Part shown: positions 33,431-45,430 of the stretch, in pieces
Position numbering within the stretch: position 1 is the stretch's first letter
How the letters are laid out: each line of letters starts with the position of its first letter
From: Climacium dendroides
Lineage: Eukaryota; Streptophyta; Bryopsida; Hypnales; Climaciaceae
Length of the DNA: 64,000 bases
NCBI GenBank assembly: GCA_950106755.1
Contig: OX467084.1
Coordinates: 7,254,001 to 7,318,000 of the forward strand
Reading direction: 5' to 3'
Position numbers and translations under genes: made by a program
Notes under the pieces: model-generated
What the model was told of the DNA's origin: nothing
Databases searched by the model: none
What the model saw: only the letters and a program-made list of their open reading frames with translations

Positions 33431-36400
33431 TTAATGCTATCATTGTCCTCAAAAATACTTGTTTCATACTTTTAACTACATTTTAGATTCCTTGTTGAAA
33501 GGGCTACAAGAGTTTTCTACATTAAAACAAATTATATTCCTTAAGATTGACTAAAATGCATTATAAGTGATTATAATGAAGGGCATATAATATGGAAGTT
33601 GCATATACGGGGTAATGAATGGCCACCTAATAGATGTCAACTTCCAAGATTACTATTCAAAAAATATCCTTTAAACTGGCCCCGCCTACGAACTCTATTA
33701 TTGCAAGTTATATACAAGAAGGGTATGTAGTAAGAGAGGTTCTACCTATATTAACGCCATTTTGACATTCACAGCAACTTATTGTGCCAATTAAACTAAT
33801 TCTTGTTGTTGGCACTTTGGAAGGCAAGCATTTAAAGAAAAAAAGGATAGAATTGTCCATACGTGTCCAATCATCCATAGCATTATTAACTAGTAGTAGC
33901 TCCCATCCAAATATTGGCAAATCTATGTTTTAAGAAGAATTTGGCAATTTCATTTGTTCCGTATCCATTTCTATTAGTATTAATTAAAGTAGCCAATCCT
34001 CAAATGAAGTAAGATTCTAGTGAAAATTTCAATTTGGTCAAAAAAATTTGGTTGGTGCTAATGAAGACTTTATAATATAATATAGCAACAAGACATTTAT
34101 CACCATTTAAATTCAACAATTTCTAGGGCTTTCTATAGAAGAATATTTTGACCTTCTAATGTGTTTATATACATTAGTTTGGAGATCCTTTTTAAGCCTA
34201 TTGTGAATGTTGTCTAAAAATTCTTTCTCCTTCTACACATAGTTAAATGGTGGCATGATGGGTGTATAATTAGCATAGAACAAATTTTAGATAAAAGTAT
34301 AATTATATTTCATTTTTTAGCACTAATACAAATACTTTAACATAAAGTGCAAACAAACTTTAAGTATCTTTCAAATCTTAGATTTTTGGATATAGTTTAT
34401 CTTAGCAATAAAATAAAGTGACAATCTTAGTGGCTAATGGTCATATCAACTTGTCAAAAAACACCTATAGTTTCAAATTTTCAACCAATTATACATAAAT
34501 AAAGAAAATGAATTAAAACACATTCCAGAAGGAAGGTGTGATTTTTCTTAAAAACAATAATATAATTTGAACATTCTTGCACCCTTGCACCATTGTCTTT
34601 ACACAATAGTACATTCTCAACGCAAATGAACTATTTCACAAGCAAACTCCAAAAATCAACTAAAAGCTTAAGAAAAATAATGGGACCTCAACAAAGGCCA
34701 CTAAGATTTGGCCCAACTATGCAAATAATATACATAATTTTTAAATTAAAAAAATAGTTTGACATACCTATGGGACAAGGTTCCATTACAAACTACAATT
34801 TTTAAAAACTAATATTTTATTTATTTGCCACTACTAGTTCAAATTTAGATCATTTGGTCCTAACCTCATTCCTAATGTCCCATTCTTTTTCTAATGACAC
34901 AATGTTCTTCCAAAAGATTTTAAAATTTCTTTGGATGAAGACACTTGTATCCATCAAATAACCTTTTTGAATAAAAATCAATTTTTCAACTACAAATTTG
35001 TATTTTAATTCTTATATCAAACTTGATAATTTTATCTATTATTATTGATAATCATCCATCCTTTGGGTATAAAGAATGACTTTTTAACCAAATAAAAAGA
35101 ACATTATAACTTATAAGTTACAACATGAAGAGCGCAAAAATTCCACAAATCCACAATTGACTTATGTTTCTAGTTTTTACATTTCCCACCCCATTTTTAA
35201 AATGGTAGAAATTGGACTAAATTATTTTTGTTTCTTTTCTTTGTTTTTATTATAAGTTTTCATTTTTCAAAATAAAATGAATTTTTCCCAAACCCTATCT
35301 AGTAGATGGTCAAACACAACAAAGTGTGACTCTTCTAAAATAAGAGTTAAATTGTAGTAAACATTATATTTGACAATTGTATATTGTATCATATTAGATA
35401 GTTAGTTGCATGCCTTTGAAATTCCATAAAGAAACTAAGGTTTAGAACAAATTATCCAAAATTGTTTGCACAATATTTTTTTTTGGAAGATTAGTATAAC
35501 TTTTGATCCAACCCCCTTAATCAATAGTCGTTTGTTTTTTCCCAATTAGGAGATAGCCTTGGCTATACATGTGATATGCTAACAATAACTACTAGAAAAT
35601 TCAATTTTTTTGGTTAATTTGGTCACGTTGATTTGTATCGAGGCAAAAATTAACAACCCCAATAGGATTGTCAATTTTATTGTAGTATAGTAGCAAAGGT
35701 TCGTTCACGGGGAATTTTGTCATAGATTGGGAAAGATTATGAATGAAGTAGAAACTATATAAACTAATCCCACAATTATTCAAGACAGCCAATAAATATA
35801 AAATTCAATCACTGGATTTGTCAAATAATCACCCAAAAGAATAGACTACCAAATCCAATCATTGGATTTAACAAAATAGCCCAAATATCACCAAGAATTT
35901 ACACATAGACAAAGTATTATAGACAATTAGTCAAAAACTAAATTAATATTGCTTGAAAGAATTCATCATACAATTGAAAGACAACAAAACTCATCACCAA
36001 AAAAAAATCAAGTAAGTGGAAGGGTGTTGTGAAAATTACAAATTGTTCAAGTATATGAAGAAGAAGGCTAGCTGTCTGAACTAATCCTAAGACAAATTGT
36101 CACCCTTCTAATCTTCTCAAATTGACCTTGTTCAAATCTAATTTGTAAGTTTTTTTTATACTAGTATGAACTATTTGACAACTTGTCTCTTCACAACTAA
36201 ATGGAAATGAGTTGACTTTTACAAAAAACATTAAAAGGACAAAATGATAAATTATGTAAAACTATTTTGACTACAATTTGGTTCACTTTTTTGTTGATTT
36301 TTGTCCAAATCATTAGAAATTGAGAAAAGTGAATCAAATCAATGCGACCAAATCAACAAAAAAAATTGAATTTTCTAATCCCGAGGAAGTCATTTAGAGT

Positions 36401-36811
36401 GCATATTAGAAACCATGTGAGATTTAAGATAGGGATATAATATATTTACTGTATTTCTAATTTTTAAAAGAAATATATCTAATATAGAGTGTGTAGAATT
36501 ATATATAGGGTATTATAACTAATATAGGGTTATGTTTAATACCACATATTACATTTTATGTAGAAAAAATATATGAGGGAAATAATATGTGGGAAAAAAT
36601 AATTTTGTAGGGTAGGTATTTAATGTTTTTAAAGAAGAGATGGACAAAAAAATGACAAATTATTTTTCTAAAATTATCCATAAACCTTAGATGAGGGGCT
36701 TTGGTTGCCTAGAGAATTATATGTAAAGTCCCTTAAAGTTGCTTAGAATTTGAAGAATCTATTATGAATTTTGATTTAATATATTCTTATTTGTTTATTT
36801 CAAATAGTAGA
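33431..36811. other. AT-rich intergenic DNA, nothing supported
   Basis: Short ORFs at 33708-33920 and 35601-35792 (minus) have no recognisable motif. No repeats with clear boundaries were seen. Confidence 0.4.
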
Positions 36812-36996
36812 AATGTATGAAAAAACTTTGTGGTCTATCAATATTAGGTGTGTAAAAGCTTGGTGGTCTTCAAATTTGGGTGAAAGTTTTATACGAGCTA
36901 AAAAAAATTTCACCCAAGTTTAAAAACCACCAAACTCTTACACACCTAATAGTCTAATACTTAATAATGATAGACCAACTAGTTCTTTCATACATT
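36812..36996. mobile_element. palindromic MITE, ~185 bp
   Basis: The left arm aatgtatgaaaaaactttg-ggtctatca and the right arm tgatagacc-agttctttcatacatt are inverted repeats. A second inner pair is aggtgtgtaaaagcttggtgg / ccaccaaactcttacacacc. The superfamily is not clear because no duplication was identified. Confidence 0.7.
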
Positions 36997-38291
36997 TTTT
37001 GTTTAGTTTGATTGATACATTAAGATGTAAGAAACCATGAGGCGTGTGGTGGTGTAATTGGTACTTTTGTATAATGTATGTACAAATAGTAGATATTGTC
37101 TGGTTTGTCTATGCTTGTTTTTTATATTGTAATGCAATATCATATTTTATTTGTTGAGTACTTGTACTCATTATATTCATTAGGAAATATTATAGATGAT
37201 TAGTAGTAAGTTGTTTGACAAAATTAGAGTGTAGATTTATAATATGTGAATGTATTTCATTGGCCATAATACATTTGTCCAAACATACTGTACTTCAATT
37301 TTTAGTAACCGCAATAAAAAATGGTTTGAAAGAGAAGAGACAAAAGAAAAAAGATAAAAAGGATAAAAAAATTATAGGAAAAAAAATTATAAAATACTTA
37401 TTAGTTCTAATTTTTAAATCCAATATAGGGGCCAAAAAATTGAACTCAAAAGTGTATTATAAATAATATAGAGTGCTATAGTAAATGGCAATTTAGAATT
37501 ATTTTTAACAATAGGATATATTAAATTATAAATTATTAGGTAAATGGCCTCCCATAATATATCCCCCAATCTCACATATATACTAAACCTCTAAGCTAAT
37601 GACTCCTCTGAGTTCCTAATAGTTAATTTAACTCATGCCAAAGTTTTGAAACTTAGATACATTCGAAATAAGCATTATAGGATTACAATTTGTCCAAATA
37701 TATATTTTTTAGAGTTTAGAATTGCAATTTCCTTACGGTTCTTATGAATAATTAATCCGTGAGCGGCCCAGTGTCTCAAATATGGCCTCTCAAAACTCAA
37801 ATCTCCTTGTTTGACCATTATAATCTTTTTAATAGTACTGTAAAAGGACGTGTCCTTTTCTCTATAGCTCTGGCCCTATCTCACTATCAATCGGTACAGT
37901 CAATTTATGTGAATCTCATTTTACATGATAGTTTGATTGGAATGAATTGAGAAGGGTCTGAATTTTGGCAAATACAATCTGGGCACTCAGGGGTTAAAAA
38001 CATCAATGCATGCCAATTTTCATAAAGATTGAAGCAATGGAAGATTATTTTCAAAACCTTGTAATCAATCAAGTATTTATTATAAGGTATATTAGAAAAC
38101 AACTATTAGGCAACAAATCAATTAATCAATCCATGCTCATTTATACTATTCATGGAATTTATTTTGGAATGATCTCTGATTGGTTGGGTTTGTTTCCTAT
38201 AATAGTCTCCAATAAACGTTTTTTGAAGCATTTGAGTTTGAAAATTTATTTAAGATAAAAAAAACCTTGTCCACACTCAAGCAATTATTTT
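36997..38291. other. AT-rich intergenic DNA, nothing supported
   Basis: An A/K-rich ORF at 37215-37466 and others are low complexity. ggcactcaggggttaa at 37981-37996 resembles an R1 right terminus but lacks the rest of the element. Confidence 0.35.
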
Positions 38292-38585
38292 GTCCATTTG
38301 GAAAATTTTGATAAAATGGTAGTATTCCATGTGCCATTTTCAACCACCTAGTTTGCATAATACAAGTTCCATCTAGGACAAATAGAGATTTCATAAATCT
38401 TGAAATTACATAGATTTTAGAAATCTATGACTAATATAGATTTCAAGATGCCCGGTTTGAACCATAAAAATAACATCTAGGACAAATATAGATTTGAGAC
38501 ATCTAAGACCAGTGTACATTTTAGATTGTTTGATTTGAATTGCAAAAGTTGTGGAATGGTGCCATTAGTTTAATGAAAAACAACT
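38292..38585. mobile_element. diverged R2-type MITE
   Basis: The arms ttggaaaattttgataaaatgg and gtgccattagtttaatgaaaa are imperfect inverts. The interior holds two words (tctaggacaaatagag, aagatgcccggtttgaacc) in mirrored arrangement, similar to the core of the 21887 element. Confidence 0.5.
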
Positions 38586-38879
38586 CAATGAATGATGTAC
38601 AAAAAAAGGTGTTTTCAAAAAAACTAATTTTTTTGGTCTAGACAATTGGCAATCTACTAAAGAAGGACAATTACCAATAAATGTTTGCTTTGACATTTAG
38701 AGTTAAGTATCCATCTCTATCCTTGAAATTCTAAATTATTTTTGAAGCCAAGGAATAAACAAAAAATATATTTACAATAGAAAAACCTACTTGCAACATT
38801 TTTTGTTCTCCAACATCTACAAAATGACCTTGAATGACCGTTTTCTTGATTTAACCCTAAACCATCACAACTTTTCACA

Positions 38880-39850
38880 ATCAATCAATGAGAGGAGGGA
38901 AGATTTTTGAAGCAACCAATGAGTTGATTGTAAAAACTGAATATATATGCATTATTTTGATTTTTTTGTGGCTATAATTTTTGCATTATGTCTCCAAAAA
39001 ACTTAAGATTCATAAGGTACTCATGACTATTACACTCTTTGACTTATATTTTTTTCCATTAAAAGAAAATTTACAATCCAAAAATAGCCCCTTGTTTTAT
39101 GTCACACTTGTCAATTTTGCCTAAAACATAAATTTGGAGTTGAAATTTGGAGGTGATGGTCTTCTAGAAGATTAGCAGCTATTATTCATAGGAACTTTTA
39201 AAATAATCAATAATTGTATGTTGTATGAAATTATGAAAGTCTACAAAGTGAACTTTTTTAGTTGCATTTTGAATTAGGTAAAATATTATTTTGGTAGTCT
39301 TTTGGTGAATGACCATCTCTATAAAATCTTTATAAATGTATATATTTTTATTTAATTAATTTATATAAAATATAAAATATTTACTTTTATGAATATTATT
39401 ATTTTTAGTTTTCTACTTAGAGAATTTTTCTATGCTTTCTCTTTCTAAAATACAATCTTCTAAAAGGTTTATGTATACATTGGATAATTGTCTATATTTT
39501 TAAATTTTTATTTTCTAATTTTAAAGTATTTCAAAAATATATATATGAATATTTTGAAAATGCAATAAAATCAACATAAGTATCTTGCACTTTAAGACAT
39601 TTTTTGCTTCAAAGGTGTCTTTTCATAATGAGTTTAGTATTCTATATACTTGTGTAGGCTATCCAATGACCTATGTTTTCAACTTTAAATTTTTATAAAA
39701 CACTATTAAAACATCAAAAAAATTACAAAACCACTTTGCTTGCATTTCTTTTGAGTTTGCTAATATTTCATCAAAAACTTTGGTCATTTTACCTTTAAGG
39801 TAGTGAGAATAGAGAAAATATTGTTTTTAGGGGTTTTCATCTTAACAACT
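38880..39850 (+). repeat. R3 dispersed repeat, longest copy
   Basis: It shares ordered text with 60566-60849 (aaatagcccc, tggtcttct, tattttggt-tcttttggtgaatgacc), with 61771-62000 (agagaatttttctat, taattttaaagta) and with 62995-63350 (gtggctataatttttgcatt). No coding capacity. Confidence 0.6.
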
Positions 39851-39867
39851 ATTAGTATGCCCTGTGC

Positions 39868-40102
39868 CATTGCCACAGTCAAAATAAAAGTAAAAATAAT
39901 TTTCTAATTTTTTAGTTTATAAAAACTTCAAAATTCAACAACTTTCTCACCGTAGGTTCAAACACCACGAAACAAAGCTTGTGTATCCCTCCTTGCCGAG
40001 AGCTTTTCGATGGTACTGAGAATGCAAGCGGGGGACCCACAATACGGGAGATCTCAACATAATAAACAAAACAAAACAAAAATCCAAATTTAAGGTATGG
40101 AC
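39868..40102 (+). repeat. R4 dispersed repeat, copy 2
   Basis: gccacagtcaaaataaaagt through gagatctcaacataa(taaac), an (AACA)n run and aaatttaaggtatgga. It is followed almost immediately by copy 3 in the same orientation. Confidence 0.65.
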
Positions 40103-40107
40103 TAGTG

Positions 40108-40360
40108 TGCCTTGTGTTGTCACAATCAAAATTCAAATAAAAGTAGTTTTTTATTTTTTAATTAAAAAAACTTTGAAATTCAACAACTTTCACATCGTAA
40201 GTTTGAATGCCACAAAACCAAGCTAGTGCACCCCTCTTCACCGAGGGCTTTCCAACAATATCAAGCATGCGACCAAGGGATGCATAATCCGAGAGATCTC
40301 AACATAACAAACAAAACAAGCAAACAAAACAAAACAAACAAACAAATTTAAGGTATGGAT
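40108..40360 (+). repeat. R4 dispersed repeat, copy 3
   Basis: Same layout as copy 2 from gtgccttgtgttgtcacaat to aaatttaaggtatgg, giving a tandem pair with copy 2. Confidence 0.65.
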
Positions 40361-41143
40361 ATCCCAAAATATAGATTTAAAGCAAGACACATTGTTCCTT
40401 GATTTCCTTCAAACCATCTATAATCAATAGACCAAAATGGATAATTTAATATGGTAGGTGCACTTATTACCATAGTCTACTTCTTTATGGTAAAGGACCA
40501 AATGATATTGTCTTGAGAATTTATGAAGGGAATGTGTATGTTTTTTTTTATAGGGTATGGTTGCATGACTAAGGCATCAAAGATGGAATTTTCCGTTTAA
40601 TTCTATAAGACTTAAATAGTTGATCTATTTTCAATAGTGCATCATTTGCAATAGTCTTTCAAACTAAAATTACCTTCTTTTTTGGGTGGATAATTACTTA
40701 GCTGAAGGAAGAATTAGGATGCCCAATCTAGAGACACTACCAATCTACCATTGCACACCACAAATGTTACAATGCCACAATACAGCCAATATTGAATAGT
40801 ATGGCCTTGCATTTGTGATATTTAGAATATATAAAATAAAATGAAGGTACCCAAAAGTGTCCCTAATTGTTTCCATTCATGTGCCCTAGATTGCTACTAA
40901 ATGTGTCCTTAGACCTTTGTTAATGTGTCTTCCAAATGCTCAACTTTAATTCATTACCACATTTGAAGGACTCATATTTAATTTTAATTTGCAAACTACT
41001 AATTTTTGCAGATTTTGATTTAGGGTCTACCTACATGACAGTTTCAATGGTTTAGGGAGTGAGCACTTTGAAAAATCATAGAAATTACATACCACATCCA
41101 AAAAATCTATTTTTTTTAATATTCATGATTTTCATTGGCTAAT
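40361..41143. other. AT-rich intergenic DNA, nothing supported
   Basis: No ORF or repeat recognised. Confidence 0.4.
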
Positions 41144-41156
41144 ACTACAAAAATAT

Positions 41157-43402
41157 TGTGAGGGGTTAAAAAGAAGACCTTCGAAATACCATATCTTTTA
41201 TGAATAAATTTGGATCAACATCAGGTTTAATTATCAATTGGACCAAGAGTGTGTTATTGGTTTTCAAAACTACCAAGGCCATCGTGGCTTGACCAATTTG
41301 GTTTGACTTGGGCTCTTCCAAGGTCATTAAACAAATTACTAGAGGCCCCCTTTGGTATCTCGCTAGAGACTCAAGACATTGATGGTTTTTTCCAACAAAA
41401 GATCTCCAAGAAACTGTCATATTAGACATCTCAAAGACTCTCTCTTTCCGGTAGGGTCACGGTAGTTAATGTGATACTCCTTTCTATACTCTATTATTTT
41501 ATAGCCATATGGAGTGGCTCCATCCAAGCTATTAGATCCATTCAAGGAAACCTTCAAAATTACTTATGGAGCGGTGCCGAACATTTGACATATTCTAGAG
41601 TATGTTGGGATGATTGTTGTCTCCCCAAATTGGAAGGGGGGCTCAAATTACTTGATCCTGAGGTATCCTTAGCTGCTCTATTAGCTAAATGGATCCTTTT
41701 TGCGGTTGAACCGAGCATATCCAATCTCAAAACTTTGTTGAGACATAGGATCAATAAGATGAAACCTACTCCAACTCAGAGTTATTGATTCCCAACACAT
41801 ACTTGGCTAATGGTACCGGGTCACTTCGTCTCCCATGGTTCCAAAGTTTGGAACAGAGTTACAACAACTTGGCGACGCTTTGCCAAATATATTGAGTCCA
41901 ATTCTCCTTCCAACGCTAATGAGGTCCTCTCCACCAGTATTTGGTGGGCTACTTGCTATATTGGGTCAAGTTTCAATTTCTCAACCAGAGTGTTAGCAAA
42001 AAATGGCTTGAGGACCATTGTTGATATATGGAACACCAACACACAAGACTTCAAAACTTGGGAAGACATCCTGTCTTCCTACCATCTCCATGAGATGGAA
42101 CAAGTCCAGTGGTTTTTCTTAATCTTCAGCATTCCTAACACATGGAGAATGATGCTCACGCGTCATTTCAACCAAACTCAAAGCAGTACTTGGTTGGGTC
42201 TATCTACTAGTTTAAACAATAAGGTTCCATCATTAGTCTGGCAAACCAAGTGCCTTGAAGATGTCAATAGGCTACAAATCCTATATCATTATTGCATGAT
42301 GGTGACACTACTTGTGTTGTGGTTGGCCACAATTCTAGGCAACTTTCAATTTTGCCTTGCCCCATTACCACAAAGGTTCACATGGGTTATATTCAAAAAA
42401 TTAGGGTACTTGAGACCTCAAAGAACTACAAAAGCAAGCTAGAGCTATATTTTGTTGGAGCTCTCCAATCTCTGATGTTTGATTCCGGTTGTTGGTTTTG
42501 GAATATCGGATTCTCGCTTCTCTCGTACACGACTTCTATATACAGACAGCTATTTACTCAATCACATAGTCCCAAAAGATCTATCCCGTCAAAGTGGCCT
42601 AACATTCTTCCTGCTACATTTGAGCCAGATTGGAGGGATGTATGGCTCAAAGCAAGGTCATAAAAGGAGGTAGCTTTCATGTGGTTAGTTTGACAAAATG
42701 CCGTGGCAGTTCAATCTTGGAGGGCAAAAATTCAACCAAGATTGGACATTAGGTGTTGTTGTTGCTCTATAAGGGCAGATGAAACTCCCATCTATAGATT
42801 CTACTAGTGCCCATGTGCCTTGGAAGTATGGGAGTATGCCCAATCCATTCTTCACCATCTCTTGGGAGAACAACCGGTCTTGGGACCCCATATCTGGTTT
42901 GACCATATGATATGCATTTTTGGCTCAACCCTTCCTCGCAAATTCATCAAACTTAAAACTATTTGGTCCCTTTTATGGGGCTCTGCGTTGTGGATCATTT
43001 AGACTACACGCAATCCAAAGGTCTTCTCTCATGTCCAATGGCCCCGTGGTTTTTTCCAACAAGCCCTTTGGGATGCCTTGCTCGATTCAGGTCGAGCTGC
43101 GCAACTTAAAGCTAGGATTGTTTCAAGTCAAAAATTGCAATAGGCCCCCCATGTTTGGTTGAAATTTGATAAGATTTGGCTTATTTATCTGGTCCTTGCC
43201 TCTCGGGACAGGGATTACATTAGATGGAACAGTAGTGGTCCTCTAATTTGTCAGTTCTATTAGCTCTTCCTACTCTTATGTTTTTTTTTTCCCTGTATTT
43301 CCTTGCTCTCTCTTCATCTATCCAACCTTCAGGTTTGGCTATTTTGTATTGGTGTTTTTTTACTAATGTAGAGGATCTCCCATTTGTTAAAAAAAAAAAA
43401 AA
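41157..43402 (+). pseudogene. 5'-truncated LINE (non-LTR retrotransposon) relic: reverse transcriptase C-terminal part and zf-RVT-like region
   Basis: A degenerate plus-strand reading frame has the order seen at the C-terminal end of plant LINE ORF2. First comes SGLIINWTKS (the end of the RT thumb region), then FGISLETQDI, then LSLSGRVTVVN, then a WDDCCLPKLEGGL block, then LLAKW. Much later there is a weak Cys/His-rich region (RCCCCSIRADE ... CPCALEVWEYA) corresponding to zf-RVT. Stops interrupt the frame (for example a Trp-to-stop at 41423 and several after 42660) and frames shift, so it is dead. The catalytic YADD part is absent because the insertion is 5'-truncated. A poly(A) run closes it at 43389-43402. 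A 13-bp direct repeat, actacaaaaatat, flanks it at 41144-41156 and 43403-43415, the mark of target-primed reverse transcription. Confidence 0.88.
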
Positions 43403-43415
43403 ACTACAAAAATAT

Positions 43416-44143
43416 CAGTTTTAGGAAAAGGTGCCTCCAACTATGCTGAATTGCTTATATTCACGGTTTTGGGTGTTTCCACCGTAAATAGCCATTTCAG
43501 TAGAGTACTCCATACTAATTATGTCGATTTAAATCCGAATTGAATAAAGGAATGGAAATTATGCCACCCTGGCAGTCAGTTGGATGTTGCTCCCAAATGA
43601 GCCGAATGTACTGTTGAGCTGAATACTTTATTCCAGAAAGCAACTCTGAATTGAATGAAACTACTGATAATAGCATCTTCGCAATGGATTTCGCCATTTA
43701 TTTTTAAAAACTAAACTAAACTAAACAAACTTATAATAGTCTGACTGAAATGACTGTTGCTCGAAATGCAAAAGATCCTTATTTGCAATTGTATGAACGA
43801 GGGCAGGAGACGGTTTCCCTGGGGCAGCCCGCCCTCGCGCGCGCACCTACTTGCTCGGCGGGCACAGATCGAAGCCAAACAACGCCGTTAATTTCGTGAT
43901 TTTCGCAAATTGGCCCCCACGTTGACAATTGCCCCATTGGTGCGGTCCCCGTTTCTCTCCGACTCGTCCGGACCGCTGAGTTTGATTTTGTGGGATGTTA
44001 CTATAAGCCCCGTCGCAGCTCTCCTATCTATCGACCTGTGGATCCCAGTGTTGTGCGGTTGAAGTAGCATCAAATCCTCATGAGAGCGACCAAGGAAGCG
44101 CGTCTCTAACCCAAGTGATTCAGCGAGCTCGCATCTGGTACTT
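43416..44143. other. upstream region and possible first leader exon of expansin 2
   Basis: The sequence turns GC-richer from about 43780. No TATA box could be chosen with confidence. A transcription start somewhere between 43900 and 44140 would fit the leader intron donor at 44144. Confidence 0.3.
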
Positions 44144-44632
44144 GTAAGTGGAACTTGTCGATTCCTGATCTCGCAGTTTCTACAGATTCGTGCTTAATTG
44201 AAACTTGAAGAAGTTTTGTGCTTTGGGTTGTGAATCAGAGGATATTTGGGTCTAGATGAGGAGTCAAAGGGTCGCAGCTCTGTGCCTTCATTTAGATTCC
44301 AGTTCTAGAGAATCAAGACAGTACCAGTAGTTGATCCATCTAGTTGGGTCTGAAAGTAGTCGATTCCAGATCTACCAGTGTATTATTGAATCATCAAGAA
44401 GTGCAGTTAGATGGGCGTTTTCTATAGCCCATAGACGGTCTAAATGGAATTCGGGCTCGCAGGCCAAATTGAGATTTCGGTTCTTAACGGTAACCGCAGT
44501 TCATTCAGTAGTGCTGAGATCATGATTGCCCACGTTCGTTGTCCTTCACGAATTGCGGGTTATCTTAGGGATTAAAAACTTTAATTTGTGTGTGGTATCA
44601 TGTATTGAACTTCTATTTAATTGCATTTGCAG
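44144..44632 (+). other. candidate 5'-UTR intron of expansin 2
   Basis: The donor ctt|GTAAGTGG at 44144 and the acceptor TTGCATTTGCAG ending at 44632 enclose 489 bp. The remaining leader is only 12 nt before the ATG. Expansin 1 shows a similar acceptor close to its ATG. Confidence 0.5.
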
Positions 44633-44644
44633 TGAGACTTCAAG

Positions 44645-45430
44645 ATGGAGGCTTCATCCGGAATGAAGGTCGCTTTCGCAGTGCTCTTGGTGGTCCTCTG
44701 TGTGCCATCAGCATTTTCAGTGCCTGTTCCATCACCGTGGTCTGACGATGGCCACATCACATTTTATGGCTCGCCCAACGGTCAAGGAACACAGGGAGGC
44801 GCATGCGCGTATCAGAACACGTTCGCATTGGGGTACGGGACCATGACTGCGGCACTCAGCACTCCTCTGTTCCAGGGAGGAGCGGCCTGCGGGGCTTGCT
44901 TCGAGATCAAATGCAAATTCATCAAGGAAACCAGCACTGCCAAGAACTGGTGCTACAGCTACTCGCGCTCCATCATCGTCACCGCCACCAACTTGTGCCC
45001 ACCCGGCTCTGAAGGCACATGGTGCGACCCTCCCAGACATCACTTCGATCTCCCCATGCCCGCTTTCTTAACCCTTGCGAAACAACAAGGCGGCGTGGCG
45101 CCTGTGTACTACAGGCGTGTGCCTTGCAGCAGGAAGGGCGGGGTACGGTTCACCTTGGGCGGCAATCCCTGGTTCTTCATGATCCTCATCCACAACGTCG
45201 GCGGTGCTGGGGACGTGGTTTCGGCAAAGGTGAAGTGCCCCACCTCGGAATGGCTCCCCATGTACCGTAACTGGGGTTCATTGTGGACCGTTCGCTCGCA
45301 ACTGAAAGGCGCCATGTCTTTTCAGCTTACTCTTGGCAATGGTGCCATGTTCACCACGAACGACGGCGTTGGGGCTGAATGGAAGTTTGGTCAGACTTGG
45401 GAATGCTCCGGGAATGCGAGGGGATACTAA
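44645..45430 (+). CDS. alpha-expansin (261 aa), gene 2
   Basis: Secreted wall-loosening protein. Signal peptide is residues 1-25 (MEASSGMKV then a Leu/Val core ending PSAFS). Domain 1 (about 36-160) has FYGS (40-43), GGAC (51-54), CGAC (82-85), the W-C-D-P-P-R insertion of alpha-expansins (126-131) and HFD (133-135), whose Asp corresponds to the family-45 catalytic Asp. Domain 2 (about 165-255, CBM63-type) has surface aromatics W203, W210, W214, W246 and W252 in positions expected for polysaccharide binding. The length fits the family. Only about 18 substitutions separate residues 36-253 from expansin 1 (manual count), so the pair arose by recent duplication. The coding sequence has no intron. 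The ATG is confirmed by the signal peptide and by its match to the start of the paralogue. Confidence 0.96.
   Translation: MEASSGMKVAFAVLLVVLCVPSAFSVPVPSPWSDDGHITFYGSPNGQGTQGGACAYQNTFALGYGTMTAALSTPLFQGGAACGACFEIKCKFIKETSTAKNWCYSYSRSIIVTATNLCPPGSEGTWCDPPRHHFDLPMPAFLTLAKQQGGVAPVYYRRVPCSRKGGVRFTLGGNPWFFMILIHNVGGAGDVVSAKVKCPTSEWLPMYRNWGSLWTVRSQLKGAMSFQLTLGNGAMFTTNDGVGAEWKFGQTWECSGNARGY

Noticed and set aside
37960..38000. aggggttaa as the end of a further R1 element
   Set aside because: The interior to the left does not share the R1 word order and no matching left terminus was found.
44732..45315. Antisense and alternate-frame ORFs over expansin 2 (and the same at 24035-24610 over expansin 1)
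   Set aside because: They overlap a clear expansin coding frame and arise from its GC-rich codon use; the equivalent ORFs recur in both paralogues for that reason.
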